The notes beneath the pieces are model-generated. The model did no database searches. It was not told the DNA's origin and was given only the letters and a program-made list of their open reading frames with translations. 64,000 nucleotides of DNA from positions 248,001 to 312,000 of the forward strand of contig NZ_CP014862.1 of NCBI RefSeq assembly GCF_002214585.1. Direction: 5' to 3'. The translations under genes were made by a program, and so were the position numbers. Origin of the DNA: Thermococcus profundus (GTDB lineage: Archaea > Methanobacteriota_B > Thermococci > Thermococcales > Thermococcaceae). Shown one piece after another: positions 49,693 to 58,374 of the stretch (position 1 is its first letter; each line of letters starts with the position of its first letter).

Positions 49693-50298
49693 TCATGCGA
49701 CCGCTTCGGCGGCCTTTGACTTGGAAGTCTTCTTTGACTTCCTGGATTTGGACTTCGAGCTCTTCTTGGCTTTGGGCTTCTCCCTCAGTCCAAGCTCTAT
49801 TTCGAGCTCTTCTATCCTCTTTTTGAGATCCTCCACTATGGCACTGTTGTCATGCTGCATGAGTATGTTGCCGCAGAGAGGACACTGGAACTCGTACTCC
49901 ATGGCCTCATCAAAGGTCAGCCTCGGGTGTCCCGGTGTGCCGCACCAGTAGTATATCTCCCCTGATTCCTCTTCCAGCATCTCCCTGAGCTTTTTGAGCT
50001 CCTCCATTTTTCTTTCCCTGATGATCTCTGGGAGCCTCCTGAGGTCGAGGTTCCAGTAGTAATAGTACCATCCGGTCTCCTTGTCGCGTATCCTTTTGAA
50101 GTCAGCCAGTCCAAGGTCGTAGAGTGTGTAGAGGACTTTTCTGATGGTGTTTATTCGTATCTCTGTTATCTCGGCGAGCTCTTCGTCCGTTATGTCCTTC
50201 TTTTTCTGGAGAATCTTAACTACTTCGACTGCCTCTTCACCGCCAATTTCCATTGCGAGATCGATGAGCTCCTTGCTCATTCGTTTTTTTCCTGCCAC
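49693..50298 (-). CDS. tfe: Transcription initiation factor E, alpha subunit
   Basis: 201-residue basal transcription factor that helps open the promoter. The N-terminal winged helix covers residues 1-85 ([25 protein letters not shown]). A zinc-binding segment follows ([11 protein letters not shown]...FQCPLCG) with three Cys and one His. A charged helix ([17 protein letters not shown]) leads to a Lys/Ser-rich tail of about 30 residues. The start GTG at 50298 is chosen because GGAGGTC lies seven bases upstream; TTG 50313 is weaker. Confidence 0.9.
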   Translation of the reverse strand: MAGKKRMSKELIDLAMEIGGEEAVEVVKILQKKKDITDEELAEITEIRINTIRKVLYTLYDLGLADFKRIRDKETGWYYYYWNLDLRRLPEIIRERKMEELKKLREMLEEESGEIYYWCGTPGHPRLTFDEAMEYEFQCPLCGNILMQHDNSAIVEDLKKRIEELEIELGLREKPKAKKSSKSKSRKSKKTSKSKAAEAVA

Positions 50299-50503
50299 TT
50301 GGACGACCTCCAAGAACCTATTTTATCGATAGCCCTAACGAGCACTCAATATAGTGTTATGAACAAAGCAGTATATATAGATTTTTGTCGAAACGACAAC
50401 GTTAGTGTCTTATAGTGTTCATCAAAAAAACCCAGGAAAAGATTAAGGATTTCCCTACAAAAGAGATAAATCAAAAAAAGACCTTCGCATGGTGGTGGAG
50501 GCT
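50299..50503. other. Divergent spacer between tfe and the macrodomain gene
   Basis: About 200 bases, AT-rich, holding promoters for both genes: on the minus strand ACTATATTGAGTGC around 50345-50360 and on the plus strand the A-rich stretch before 50504. TATATATAGATTTTTGTCG at about 50371-50390 is also a TATA candidate. No open frame is seen. Confidence 0.4.
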
Positions 50504-51049
50504 ATGGGACTTGAAGTCGTCAGGGGTGATATAACCCGCTTTCCAGCTGAAGCGATAGTCAACGCCGCCAACAAGTATCTTGAGCACGGTGGAGGGGTAG
50601 CCTACGCCATAGCAAAGGCCGCCGCCGGAAATCCGAGGGAGTACATCAGGATAAGCAAGAAAGCGATGCGCGAGCAGGTGGGAAAGGATTTCATCGAGCA
50701 TGGTGAGGTCGTTGTAACTCCCGGGATGAGGCTCGAGGAGTACGGCATCCGCTACGTCATCCACACGGTCGGGCCATACTGCGGCGGGGTCTGGGACGAT
50801 GAGAAGAAGGAGAAGCTGAGGAAGGCCATACTGGGGGCTCTCAGAAAAGCGGAGGAGCTCGGCGTTAAGAGCATAGCCTTTCCGGCGGTAAGTGCCGGCA
50901 TCTATGGCTGTCCGCTCGAGGAGGTAGTAAAGACATTCAGGGAGGTCGTCGAGGAGTTTGAAAGGGAAGCGAAGGGCCTTGAGAAGGTCTACCTCGTGCT
51001 GTACTCGGAGGGGGACTATAAGAGGGCTTTGAGGGTTGTCCGAATGTGA
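50504..51049 (+). CDS. Macrodomain protein (ADP-ribose-type hydrolase)
   Basis: 181-residue single macrodomain. It binds ADP-ribose or its derivatives and may remove O-acetyl-ADP-ribose. ITRFPAEAIVNAANKYLEHGGGVAYAIA begins near residue 12 and VSAGIYGCPLEEV near 132; both are the ADP-ribose-binding loops. ATG 50504 follows GGTGGTGGAG; ATG 50489 would put that site inside the gene. A single gene with its own promoter. Confidence 0.85.
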   Translation: MGLEVVRGDITRFPAEAIVNAANKYLEHGGGVAYAIAKAAAGNPREYIRISKKAMREQVGKDFIEHGEVVVTPGMRLEEYGIRYVIHTVGPYCGGVWDDEKKEKLRKAILGALRKAEELGVKSIAFPAVSAGIYGCPLEEVVKTFREVVEEFEREAKGLEKVYLVLYSEGDYKRALRVVRM

Positions 51050-51122
51050 GCTTAGGAACATATATAAGCATGTATCAACATACCTGTTAGAAATCTGACA
51101 CTGTTACTGTGGGGGTGAGGAC

Positions 51123-51512
51123 ATGGAGGAACATTCCAAATTCCTTTTTCTGTTCAGACTTTCTTTGAGGATTCTCGCCTTTGGTTATCCCCTCTTTCTC
51201 ACGGTGATGTACAACTTCTGGATCTTCACAAAGATCCCGTCCTGGACACTGATGATCTACGTAGCTTTAATGGGGGCGATTGAGCTGGCTGTTCTGCTCT
51301 TTAACGGGAGATTGGGAGGAACCATTCTGCCCAAAATTTATGTAGTGCTTACAATCATCTTTGAGTTCCCATCTGCGGTCGTGGGGCTTCTTACCGGCGG
51401 CTGGACTTATGGGTATGTCCCATTTTTAGTATGGGCGCTCCTGTGGTATTCCCCGGTGTTCTTGATCGCTTTTATCACAGCAAAATCTGACCATCAACAC
51501 GGTAAATTTTAA
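51123..51512 (+). CDS. Small membrane protein, four helices
   Basis: 129 residues with four hydrophobic segments (about 10-28, 36-57, 66-84 and 96-117) and a charged C-terminus. GGGGGTGAGG precedes the ATG and an AGGAACATATATAAG box lies upstream at about 51055-51068. Not recognised. Confidence 0.5.
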   Translation: MEEHSKFLFLFRLSLRILAFGYPLFLTVMYNFWIFTKIPSWTLMIYVALMGAIELAVLLFNGRLGGTILPKIYVVLTIIFEFPSAVVGLLTGGWTYGYVPFLVWALLWYSPVFLIAFITAKSDHQHGKF

Positions 51513-51603
51513 CTTTAATTTTAAAGACCTTGTCGCTCACGGCAAGAAATTGAAGGGGTAAACATTAATATACTTTGAAGGCGTAAGAATCTAGGCGGTG
51601 CCA

Positions 51604-51852
51604 ATGGCGTGCGACGGTATTGAGAGAACCATCAAAAAAATCGCACTTAGCTTTACACTACTATTCCTCACAGGTTTCCTTCTCATTTACTACGAGATTC
51701 GAAGGCTAATATGCGCAACAACGAAACTCTGCTATGCCCCTTTCTTTGGATACTCCCAGATGGGAGGGCTGGACACGATAGTCGCGATCTTCGTAATCGG
51801 TACGATGCTCATCAGCATCGCCTCGTACTACTCCTCCTGTGGTGGGGAATAA
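51604..51852 (+). CDS. Small membrane protein, two helices
   Basis: 82 residues with two hydrophobic segments (about 10-30 and 54-74) and several cysteines (CATTKLCYAP, SSCGGE). GGCGGTGCC precedes the ATG; the GTG at 51598 overlaps that site. AATATACTTTG upstream (about 51568-51578) may be a promoter. Not recognised, with a weak case for coding. Confidence 0.4.
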   Translation: MACDGIERTIKKIALSFTLLFLTGFLLIYYEIRRLICATTKLCYAPFFGYSQMGGLDTIVAIFVIGTMLISIASYYSSCGGE

Positions 51853-51948
51853 GGGAAAGCATAACAATACCATTAGCACATCCATAAATTAAAGACTCGT
51901 GAGTTAGCTTTTTACATCTCCTTACAAACCTATTTTTGGGTGGTCATC

Positions 51949-53391
51949 ATGCGCATCGAGGACGTTTACATCTGGGATATAAACGCTAAGTGGCTCGGGA
52001 TTTCCCCGGTTCAGCTCATGGAGAACGCCGGCGCTGGGGTCGCGAGGACGATAGAGGAGCGGTTTGGTGATGGACTTAAGATCGCGGTCTTCTCCGGAAC
52101 TGGAAACAACGGCGGAGATGGCTTCGTTGTCGCTCGGCACCTCAGCTTCGAGAACGACGTTACCCTCTTCCTCGTCGGCGACGAGGCGAAGATAAGGAGC
52201 GAGGAAGCGAAGCACAACTGGGAAATCCTAAAAGGACTTGACTTCGTGAAAATTCAGGTTCTTAAAGACTCATCCTACATTAAGTCCCTCGACCTTTCGG
52301 GCTTTGACGTCATAGTGGATGCACTCCTCGGGGCTGGAACGAGGGGTGAGCCGAGGGAGCCGATAAGAAGTGCCGTCGAGAAGATAAACGAGTACGCTGG
52401 AAAAGCAAAAATAGTGAGCGTTGACCTCCCAAGCGGCTATCCTAGTGGAATTCGCGTTAAGGCCGACTTTGCCGTTACCTTTCAGTGGGACAAGGAGGAA
52501 TATCAAGGCTTTGAGCGCGTCATAGCGAAGATAGGGTATCCAAGGGAGCTCTACCACCTCGTTGGGCCCGGCGATGCCAAGTTCGCGCTCAGAAAGAAAG
52601 GCGAGCACAAGGGGCAGAACGGGAAGCTCCTCGTGATTGGCGGTAGCGAAGACTACTTTGGAGCGCCGTATCTCGCGGCGAAAGCAGCTTCCTACCTCGT
52701 CGATCTTGTGTACCTCGCGATGCCGGAGTATTCGGCGAGGAGGATAGGCGACCCGGACTTAATTCTGAGGCCCGTTGAGGGGAGAAACTTCACTCCTGAG
52801 CACGGGGATAGGGTTCTCGAACTGGCCCGAAATGTGGATGCGGTCATAATAGGCCCTGGAATCGGTCTGGCTGAGGAGGCCAAGGTCTTCGTGAGGGAAT
52901 TCGTAAAGCGGTGTGAGAAGCCTCTAGTTGTTGATGCCGATGCCCTGAAAGCCCTCGTCGAAGATCCAGGTGTTCTTAAAGGCAAAACCTTCATCCTGAC
53001 CCCCCACGCCGGCGAGTTCAGGATACTGTTCGGAGAGAAGCCCGAAGGAGATCTTGAAGAGAAAGCGAAGCTCGTCATGGAGAAAGCAAAGACTGTTGGG
53101 GGAACGATCCTGCTTAAAGGCCATTATGACATCATAAGCGACGGAAAAACCTGGAGGTACAACAAGACAGGCAACAGGGGCATGACGACCGGTGGAACGG
53201 GGGACGTTTTGGCGGGCATCGTTGGCGCCCTTCTTGCTCTCGGAAATTCACCACTGAGGGCCGCTTCGGTTGGGGCGTTCCTCAACGGGCTTGCGGGTGA
53301 TATGGTGAAGGAAGAGACGGGGGAGAACTTTACCGCTCTGGAAGTGGTCAAAAAAGTTCCAAAGGCCGTGAGGTGGGTGGAGGAGTTCTGA
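51949..53391 (+). CDS. nnr: Bifunctional NAD(P)H-hydrate repair enzyme (epimerase/ADP-dependent dehydratase)
   Basis: 480 residues that restore NAD(P)H damaged by heat hydration. N-terminal epimerase (1-205): FSGTGNNGGDGFVVARHL near residue 40. C-terminal dehydratase, ribokinase-like: GKLLVIGGSEDYFGAP near 225, DADALKAL near 326, TPHAGEF near 345, and TTGGTGDVLAG near 408 for ADP binding. ATG 51949 follows GGGTGGTC; GTG 51940 overlaps it. Important for a hyperthermophile. Single gene. Confidence 0.93.
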   Translation: MRIEDVYIWDINAKWLGISPVQLMENAGAGVARTIEERFGDGLKIAVFSGTGNNGGDGFVVARHLSFENDVTLFLVGDEAKIRSEEAKHNWEILKGLDFVKIQVLKDSSYIKSLDLSGFDVIVDALLGAGTRGEPREPIRSAVEKINEYAGKAKIVSVDLPSGYPSGIRVKADFAVTFQWDKEEYQGFERVIAKIGYPRELYHLVGPGDAKFALRKKGEHKGQNGKLLVIGGSEDYFGAPYLAAKAASYLVDLVYLAMPEYSARRIGDPDLILRPVEGRNFTPEHGDRVLELARNVDAVIIGPGIGLAEEAKVFVREFVKRCEKPLVVDADALKALVEDPGVLKGKTFILTPHAGEFRILFGEKPEGDLEEKAKLVMEKAKTVGGTILLKGHYDIISDGKTWRYNKTGNRGMTTGGTGDVLAGIVGALLALGNSPLRAASVGAFLNGLAGDMVKEETGENFTALEVVKKVPKAVRWVEEF

Positions 53392-53408
53392 TTTTTATTC
53401 TCTTCCCT
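53392..53408 (+). terminator. T-rich terminator after nnr
   Basis: TTTTTATTCTCTTCCC directly follows the nnr stop, between it and the convergent amylase gene. An archaeal oligo-T terminator, assigned by eye. Confidence 0.45.
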
Positions 53409-53434
53409 CAGAATGAAAAATGAGAAAGAAGCTA

Positions 53435-54823
53435 TCACCCAACCCCCGCGTAGCTCCAGATGGAGTAGCCGTAATATCCGTTGGCCGGATCGTAGGGTGG
53501 GGCGGTCAGCTTGACCCAGCCGTCGTACTGGACGTAGCGGTCGACCCAGCCTCCTAGATTGCCGGTGTACTCGTGGATCGTGTAGCCGGCGAACTTGCTC
53601 CCGACGTTGACCCAGCGCTCAGTCCAGTCGCTTCCAAGATTGATATATGTTATGAGGCCCGGTTTGTCGCCGTAGCCCTCTCTTTCGAATATCAGCTCGT
53701 CGCTGTCGTAATAGAGTATCTTGGTACTGCCCCCAGCGAGGTGTTCATGTATCCAGATTAAGTTGTTGAGCCTGTCCTTGTTGAGCCATTCTTCATAATC
53801 GCGGTAGAATATAACCGGCTGGCCTTCGTAGGTGAGGATGAATGCGTAGGCCGGATACTTGTTCCAGATTATGTCCGTGTCGTGATTGGCGACGAAGGTA
53901 ACCGCCTTAAATGGGTCGCGGGAGACGACGGTTCCCCCGTTCTGGAGTGCAGAGACTAGCGCGGGGATGTTATTGTTGTCGAAGGCCTCGTCCATCTTGT
54001 AGTAGAGCGGGAAGTCGAAGACTTTGGCATTGCTGTCGTAGGCCCAGCTGAGGAGGGCATCGACGTTCGTGTCCCAGTACTCACCTACGGCCCAGCCGCC
54101 CCACCAGCTCAGCCAGTCCTTGACGACCCAGGCTCCGTAGCCCTTGACATAGTCGAAGCGCCAGGCGTCAACGCCGATGCTTCTGAGGTAGGCAGCGTAG
54201 CTCTCGTCGCTCGCCCAGAGCCAGTACTGGTCCCAGCTCTTCTCGTGGGCTATGTCGGGGAAGCCTCCGAAGGTGCCCTCGTCGCAGCACTTGACCTCGT
54301 TGGGGTGGAAGTCCTCGTAGTTAGCAGTGTACTTTCCTGAAGCCACTTTGGAGAAGTCCGTCCAGGTGTAGTCCCCGACGAAGGGGTTCCACTCGAGGTC
54401 TCCGCCGGCGCGGTGGTTTATGACGATGTCGGCTATGACCTTTATGCCGTAGGAGTGGGCGGTGTTTATCATGTCAACAAGCTCCTGTTTTGAGCCGAAG
54501 CGCGTCTCGACGGTTCCCTTCTGGTAGTATTCGCCAAGATCGAAGAAATCGTAAGGATCGTAGCCCATTGATGAATTCCCGCTCATGCCCTTGCTGGCCG
54601 GGGGAATCCATATCGCCGATATCCCTGCGTCGTACCATTCGGGTATCTTGCTCCTGATGGTGTCCCACCATATTCCGCCACCTGGGACGTCCCAGTAGAA
54701 CGCCTGCATTATGACGCCACCGTCTTCAAGGCTAGAGTATTTGGCTGCGCCGGCAGGAACCGCAGAGATCCCCAGCGCGACCAGAACCACAATCAGCACC
54801 GCGGCAGTTTTCCTAATTCCCAT
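53435..54823 (-). CDS. amyA: Secreted GH13 alpha-amylase
   Basis: 462-residue extracellular enzyme cutting internal alpha-1,4 bonds of starch. A signal peptide (about 1-26, cleaved after SAVPAGA) precedes the (beta/alpha)8 barrel. GH13 motifs: DIVINHR near residue 128, [12 protein letters not shown] near 218 (Asp nucleophile), AVGEYWD near 246 (Glu acid), FVANHDTD near 311. The C-terminal beta domain ends at [12 protein letters not shown]. It is of the length and type known from Pyrococcus and Thermococcus amylases. GGGTGA precedes the ATG. Expression is likely sugar-controlled through the site at 54881. Confidence 0.95.
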   Translation of the reverse strand: MGIRKTAAVLIVVLVALGISAVPAGAAKYSSLEDGGVIMQAFYWDVPGGGIWWDTIRSKIPEWYDAGISAIWIPPASKGMSGNSSMGYDPYDFFDLGEYYQKGTVETRFGSKQELVDMINTAHSYGIKVIADIVINHRAGGDLEWNPFVGDYTWTDFSKVASGKYTANYEDFHPNEVKCCDEGTFGGFPDIAHEKSWDQYWLWASDESYAAYLRSIGVDAWRFDYVKGYGAWVVKDWLSWWGGWAVGEYWDTNVDALLSWAYDSNAKVFDFPLYYKMDEAFDNNNIPALVSALQNGGTVVSRDPFKAVTFVANHDTDIIWNKYPAYAFILTYEGQPVIFYRDYEEWLNKDRLNNLIWIHEHLAGGSTKILYYDSDELIFEREGYGDKPGLITYINLGSDWTERWVNVGSKFAGYTIHEYTGNLGGWVDRYVQYDGWVKLTAPPYDPANGYYGYSIWSYAGVG

Positions 54824-54880
54824 ACGTCTTCACCCGCCAGTCTTGTCTACGTGGCTTGAAATGTACCGGTTGCCCAAGTG

Positions 54881-54906
54881 TATCACCGGTGGTGAAATAT
54901 TTAAGG
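54881..54906 (-). promoter_or_regulatory. Amylase promoter with Thermococcales glycolytic motif
   Basis: TATCACCGGTGGTGAAA (54881-54897) matches TATCAC-N5-GTGATA with one mismatch, the Thermococcales glycolytic motif bound by Tgr/TrmBL1. On the minus strand it lies directly downstream of the TATA candidate TTAAATATTT (54896-54905), the position for repression when sugar is absent. The amylase ATG is 58 bases further on. Confidence 0.7.
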
Positions 54907-55004
54907 GTTGCCATCATTGTTCATTGAAGTTCATAACGGGACATTAAATACTAACTCAGAACTGCAACACAGTGTAACGATTGGCTCAAAAGGTAGGGGG
55001 AGGG

Positions 55005-55562
55005 CTACAATCTGATGAGATCCCTCACTTCCTTGGCCAGGTTACAAAGCTCGCAGCTCTGGAGGAAGACGAGCATGTTGAGAAGGTGGAAGAGCTCCAC
55101 CTCGGTCAGCTCCACCTCGGCCTCGGAGACCCTCTTTATTATCGGCTGGGATCTAAGTTCTATCTCGTTGAGGACTTCCGCGGCGAGCTTCTTGAGTTTT
55201 TCTCTGTTTTTTATGTTAAATCCAGCCTTTTCAAGCACCTGTACGAGCTTCTCCGCCTCGACCTGGAGGTAGGACTGTCTGAACTCCTCAATGCTCTCGT
55301 CCGGTTCGACCTTAATGAGGAACATCCTGGCGGTTCTTGAGTAGACCCTCTCTCCCCCAGTGTCGTCTATCTCCTCCACTAACCCCACTCCTTCGAGCGC
55401 TTTTATGTGCCTGTAGACCGTCGTTCTGTCTTTGGAGAGGGCTTCGCTCAGCTCCTTTATCGTCATGGGCCTCTGTCTAAGGAGCTTCAGAATGGAAAAT
55501 CTGGTGGGCTCGGAGAGCACCTTCACTGCCTCGGGGCTCGTGATTATCAGGACCTCGCGCAT
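55005..55562 (-). CDS. ArsR-type winged-helix transcription regulator
   Basis: 185 residues. The N-terminal HTH spans about 8-75 (ILKLLRQRPMTIKELSEALSKDRTTVYRHIKALEGVGLVEEI). The C-terminal half is helical with a CxxC near residue 170 (SCELCNLAKE) that might sense redox or metal. The ATG is preceded by GAGAGG at 55567-55572. It ends an apparent three-gene operon with the DUF211 gene and a related regulator upstream. Targets are not visible. Confidence 0.75.
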   Translation of the reverse strand: MREVLIITSPEAVKVLSEPTRFSILKLLRQRPMTIKELSEALSKDRTTVYRHIKALEGVGLVEEIDDTGGERVYSRTARMFLIKVEPDESIEEFRQSYLQVEAEKLVQVLEKAGFNIKNREKLKKLAAEVLNEIELRSQPIIKRVSEAEVELTEVELFHLLNMLVFLQSCELCNLAKEVRDLIRL

Positions 55563-55577
55563 GTTGATTTACCTCTC

Positions 55578-55883
55578 TCAGTACTCCTCCAGCTTGTCCT
55601 GCGGGGTCTCCTCCTCCTCGACTATCCTCTTTCCGGCCGCCACCATGTCTATGCTGTGGACGACGCCGCCGAACTCCTCTATGGTCTGAACTATCTCATC
55701 GTAGTCGAGGTTGTCGCCGACGACGGTTATCTTGACGTTCTCCGTCTCCTTATCGATCTCAACGAGGGTTATGTTGACCCCTTCCACCCCCTCGAGTTCG
55801 CTGAGTCCCAGGGCGAGCTCCGTAACTATCGGCTGGTGGGGCTTGAGAACGTCCAATACGAGCAGTCTTATACCCTTACCCAT
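55578..55883 (-). CDS. DUF211 family protein
   Basis: 101 residues matching archaeal DUF211 (IRLLVLDVLKPHQPIVTELALGLSELEGVEGVNI), a small ferredoxin-fold domain. The function is unknown; structural work on the family has suggested it binds metals or small ligands. It lies between two HTH regulator genes with gaps of 15 and 18 bases and may serve as a sensor for them. The ATG follows GAGGAAGC. Confidence 0.78.
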   Translation of the reverse strand: MGKGIRLLVLDVLKPHQPIVTELALGLSELEGVEGVNITLVEIDKETENVKITVVGDNLDYDEIVQTIEEFGGVVHSIDMVAAGKRIVEEEETPQDKLEEY

Positions 55884-55901
55884 AGCGCATCGCTTCCTCC
55901 T

Positions 55902-56477
55902 CTACCTCTTCAGTATCTCCCCCAACTTCCTGAGGAGGGCCATAACTTCCTCATCCCTGCCCATGCGGGCCATGGAGAGCCACTCTATTGCGTGGATTAT
56001 ATCTTCATTGGAGAAATCCTTTAATTTTTCTTCGTTCTCCTCTATCTCCTTGGAGATATCCGTCTTGTACTCGTGCTCCTTCTTGAGCAGCTCGTCCATC
56101 ACGTTGAGCAGCTCTTCGTCGTTGAACTCATAACCCAGGGCCTTGAATATCTCCAGCTTCGTCTTGAGCCTGGAGCGGGCGAAGTAGCGCAGCTCCTCGT
56201 CGCCTAGGTAGAGGTTAATGTAGAAGGCATCCGCCGTTCTCCCGTAGTACTTCTCGACGAGGTTGCCCTTCATCTCCGTCCTCTTGACCTCAACTAATCC
56301 AGCCTCCTTGAGCTTCTCGATGTGGTGGTAGATCGTCTGGGGGGTCTTCCCCAGTATCTCGCTGAGCTGGGAGATTGTCATCTCCCTGTCCCTCAGGAGG
56401 GCCAGTATCCTCCTTCTGGTGTCCTCCAGCATGAGTTTAATAACTTCCGGGTCGGTAATCACTTTCACCTTCGCCAT
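55902..56477 (-). CDS. ArsR-type winged-helix transcription regulator
   Basis: 191 residues. N-terminal HTH near residues 10-75 (EDTRRRILALLRDREMTISQLSEILGKTPQTIYHHIEKLKEAGLV), then a helical Glu/Lys-rich C-terminal half. It is a paralogue of the product of 55005. ATG 56477 follows GGTGAT; an upstream start at 56489 overlaps that site. It is the first gene of the three-gene unit. An inverted repeat just upstream probably controls it. Confidence 0.78.
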   Translation of the reverse strand: MAKVKVITDPEVIKLMLEDTRRRILALLRDREMTISQLSEILGKTPQTIYHHIEKLKEAGLVEVKRTEMKGNLVEKYYGRTADAFYINLYLGDEELRYFARSRLKTKLEIFKALGYEFNDEELLNVMDELLKKEHEYKTDISKEIEENEEKLKDFSNEDIIHAIEWLSMARMGRDEEVMALLRKLGEILKR

Positions 56478-56493
56478 TGGCATCACCAATTTA

Positions 56494-56535
56494 AACGCTC
56501 TAACGATCCTTTGAGCGTTCGGTAATATAACTCTT
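56494..56535 (-). promoter_or_regulatory. Regulator promoter with a 7-bp inverted repeat
   Basis: AACGCTC (56494-56500) and GAGCGTT (56513-56519) form a perfect inverted repeat with a 12-base spacer. On the minus strand it lies between a TATA candidate GAGTTATATTACC (about 56523-56535) and the ATG at 56477, so it would cover the start of transcription. A likely autoregulatory operator. Confidence 0.6.
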
Positions 56536-56557
56536 TTGCCGCCCTTGGGGGAGCAAC

Positions 56558-56655
56558 CTTTATATATGTAAAGTTCCCCTCCCCTTTAGAACCCCTGATG
56601 GACAAAATATCCATATTCGTGGGTGCATCCAGTAGGGGAGGAAGGCTTAAATACA
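56558..56655 (+). promoter_or_regulatory. Candidate promoters of the acyl-CoA synthetase gene
   Basis: Two TATA candidates precede the ATG at 56687: ACCTTTATATATG at about 56558-56570 and AGGCTTAAATACA at about 56642-56655. The second sits at the usual distance for a short leader. The first lies close to the divergent regulator promoter. Confidence 0.45.
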
Positions 56656-56686
56656 AATTCCCGAAAAACCTTCGGAGGTGGTTGCC

Positions 56687-58093
56687 ATGGCCGAGAACCT
56701 GGACTTCCTGTTTTACCCCAAGAGCGTCGCGGTCATCGGGGCATCGAACGTGCCCGGGAAGGTTGGAAACGCGATAATGCGTTCCATAACCCTCCGCTAC
56801 GATGGAAAGGTCTACCCCGTCAACGTGAAGGGCGGCGAGATAGAGGTCAACGGAAAGAAGTTCCCGGTTTACAGGAGCGTTAAGGAGATTCCCGACGAGG
56901 TTGAGGTCGCCGTCATAGCCGTTCCGGCCAGGTTCGTGCCCGATGTCATAGACGAGTGCGGCGAGAAGGGGGTTAAGGCCGCCGTCGTAATTTCCGCCGG
57001 CTTCAAGGAGGCTGGAAGGGCAGATCTTGAAGAGGAGCTCGTTAAGAGGGCCAAGAAGTGGGGAATAAGGGTCGTCGGTCCGAACTGCCTCGGCGTCACC
57101 AACCTTGAGAACGGCTTCGACTGCAACTTCAATCCACCTGAGAGGCAGGCCAGGCCGCCCTTCGGAAAGGTCGCCTTCATGAGCCAGAGCGGCGCCTTTG
57201 GAGCTGCAATCCTCGACTGGGCCGCCCGCGAGAGGATAGGGATGAGCAAGTTCATAAGCCTCGGAAACATGGCTGATCTGGACGAGAGCGACTTCATGAG
57301 ATATCTCGGCGACGATCCCAAGACCGGCGTCATAACCGGCTACATCGAGGGTGTTAAGGACGGCAGGAAGTTCTTCAACACTGCTAAGGAGGTAACCCTG
57401 AAGAAGCCCATCATAGTTCTCAAGAGCGGGAGGACTGAGGCAGGAGCTAAGGCCGCCGCTTCTCACACCGGTTCACTCGCCGGAGCTTACAAGATATACC
57501 AGGCGGCCTTCGAGCAGACCGGCGTTTTAGAGGCCAAAAGCATGAGACAGCTGTTCAACTACGCGAAAGCATTGGCGATGCAGAGCCCGGCAAAGGGCAA
57601 CCGCGTGGCCATAGTTACGAACGGCGGTGGTGCCGGTGTTATGATGAGCGACGGCCTGCTCGAAAGGGGCATGAAGCTCGCAGAACTCAGCGATGAGACC
57701 AACGAGAAGTTCAGGAAGTCCATCGAGGAAGGAAAGCTCCCGGAGCACATGAGCTACAAGAACCCGATCGACATCATTGGAGACGCGCCGTCAAGCAGGT
57801 ACGAGGTGGCAATGCGCTACGCACTGGAGGATCCAAACGTTGACCTGCTCGTCGTCATAGCCCTCTTCCAGAGTCCCGCTTTGGACGAGGGGATCGTTGA
57901 GGCCATGGAGAGGATGAAGGCCTACGGCAAGCCTATAGTCTTCGTCGCCCCGGGTGGGGACTACCCGCACAAGATGGCCAGGAACATCGAGATGAAGGGC
58001 GTCCCCGTCTATGAGACGGTGGAAGACGGCGTCGATGCAGTCTACGCCCTCGTCAAGTACGGTGAGTGGCTTAGGGAGAACGGGAGGCTCTGA
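56687..58093 (+). CDS. acdA: ADP-forming acyl-CoA (acetyl-CoA) synthetase, alpha subunit
   Basis: 468-residue alpha subunit that makes ATP from ADP, phosphate and acyl-CoA, the main energy step of peptide and sugar fermentation. The N-terminal CoA-binding domain has YPKSVAVIGASNVPGKVGN near residue 11. AASHTGSLAGAY near 260 carries the phosphorylated His. VTNGGGAGVMMSD near 308 and FVAPGGDYPHKMA near 425 follow. ATG 56687 after GGAGGTGG; GTG 56678 overlaps it. The separate beta subunit is not in this window. It uses the acetyl- and acyl-CoA of POR and VOR. Confidence 0.92.
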   Translation: MAENLDFLFYPKSVAVIGASNVPGKVGNAIMRSITLRYDGKVYPVNVKGGEIEVNGKKFPVYRSVKEIPDEVEVAVIAVPARFVPDVIDECGEKGVKAAVVISAGFKEAGRADLEEELVKRAKKWGIRVVGPNCLGVTNLENGFDCNFNPPERQARPPFGKVAFMSQSGAFGAAILDWAARERIGMSKFISLGNMADLDESDFMRYLGDDPKTGVITGYIEGVKDGRKFFNTAKEVTLKKPIIVLKSGRTEAGAKAAASHTGSLAGAYKIYQAAFEQTGVLEAKSMRQLFNYAKALAMQSPAKGNRVAIVTNGGGAGVMMSDGLLERGMKLAELSDETNEKFRKSIEEGKLPEHMSYKNPIDIIGDAPSSRYEVAMRYALEDPNVDLLVVIALFQSPALDEGIVEAMERMKAYGKPIVFVAPGGDYPHKMARNIEMKGVPVYETVEDGVDAVYALVKYGEWLRENGRL

Positions 58094-58136
58094 TGCCCCA
58101 GTAACTTATTTAACCTCTTTTGCCATTTTCTAAAAT

Positions 58137-58352
58137 ATGGGGCTCGGAAGGAAGGTTCGCTCCTTTGTCGAAGACTTCAAGGTTATCCTCGTTATTCTCT
58201 TCGTGCCCCTCATCATAGTGCTCTTTCGCTACGTTCTTTTTCTGTCTTACGCTCTTACTGGAGGTGCTCTCCTGGGGGTCGTTCTGATATTTTCCCTGCT
58301 CTTTGTTCTCGGCCTCCTCTTCAAACCTGCCAGTCTTCGCAGACGGGTATAA
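58137..58352 (+). CDS. Small membrane protein, two helices
   Basis: 71 residues with two hydrophobic segments (about 15-36 and 42-62), Arg/Lys-rich ends. A TATA-like AACTTATTTAACC lies 22-34 bases upstream and the ATG has no clear ribosome site, consistent with a leaderless messenger. It lies just before the mbh promoter. Not recognised. Confidence 0.45.
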   Translation: MGLGRKVRSFVEDFKVILVILFVPLIIVLFRYVLFLSYALTGGALLGVVLIFSLLFVLGLLFKPASLRRRV

Positions 58353-58374
58353 CGGCATTTCCCTCTGAAAATCA

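Noticed and set aside
55407-56024. 205-codon plus-strand frame opposite the regulator genes
   Set aside because: Shadow of the three minus-strand genes, which have clear HTH and DUF211 content.
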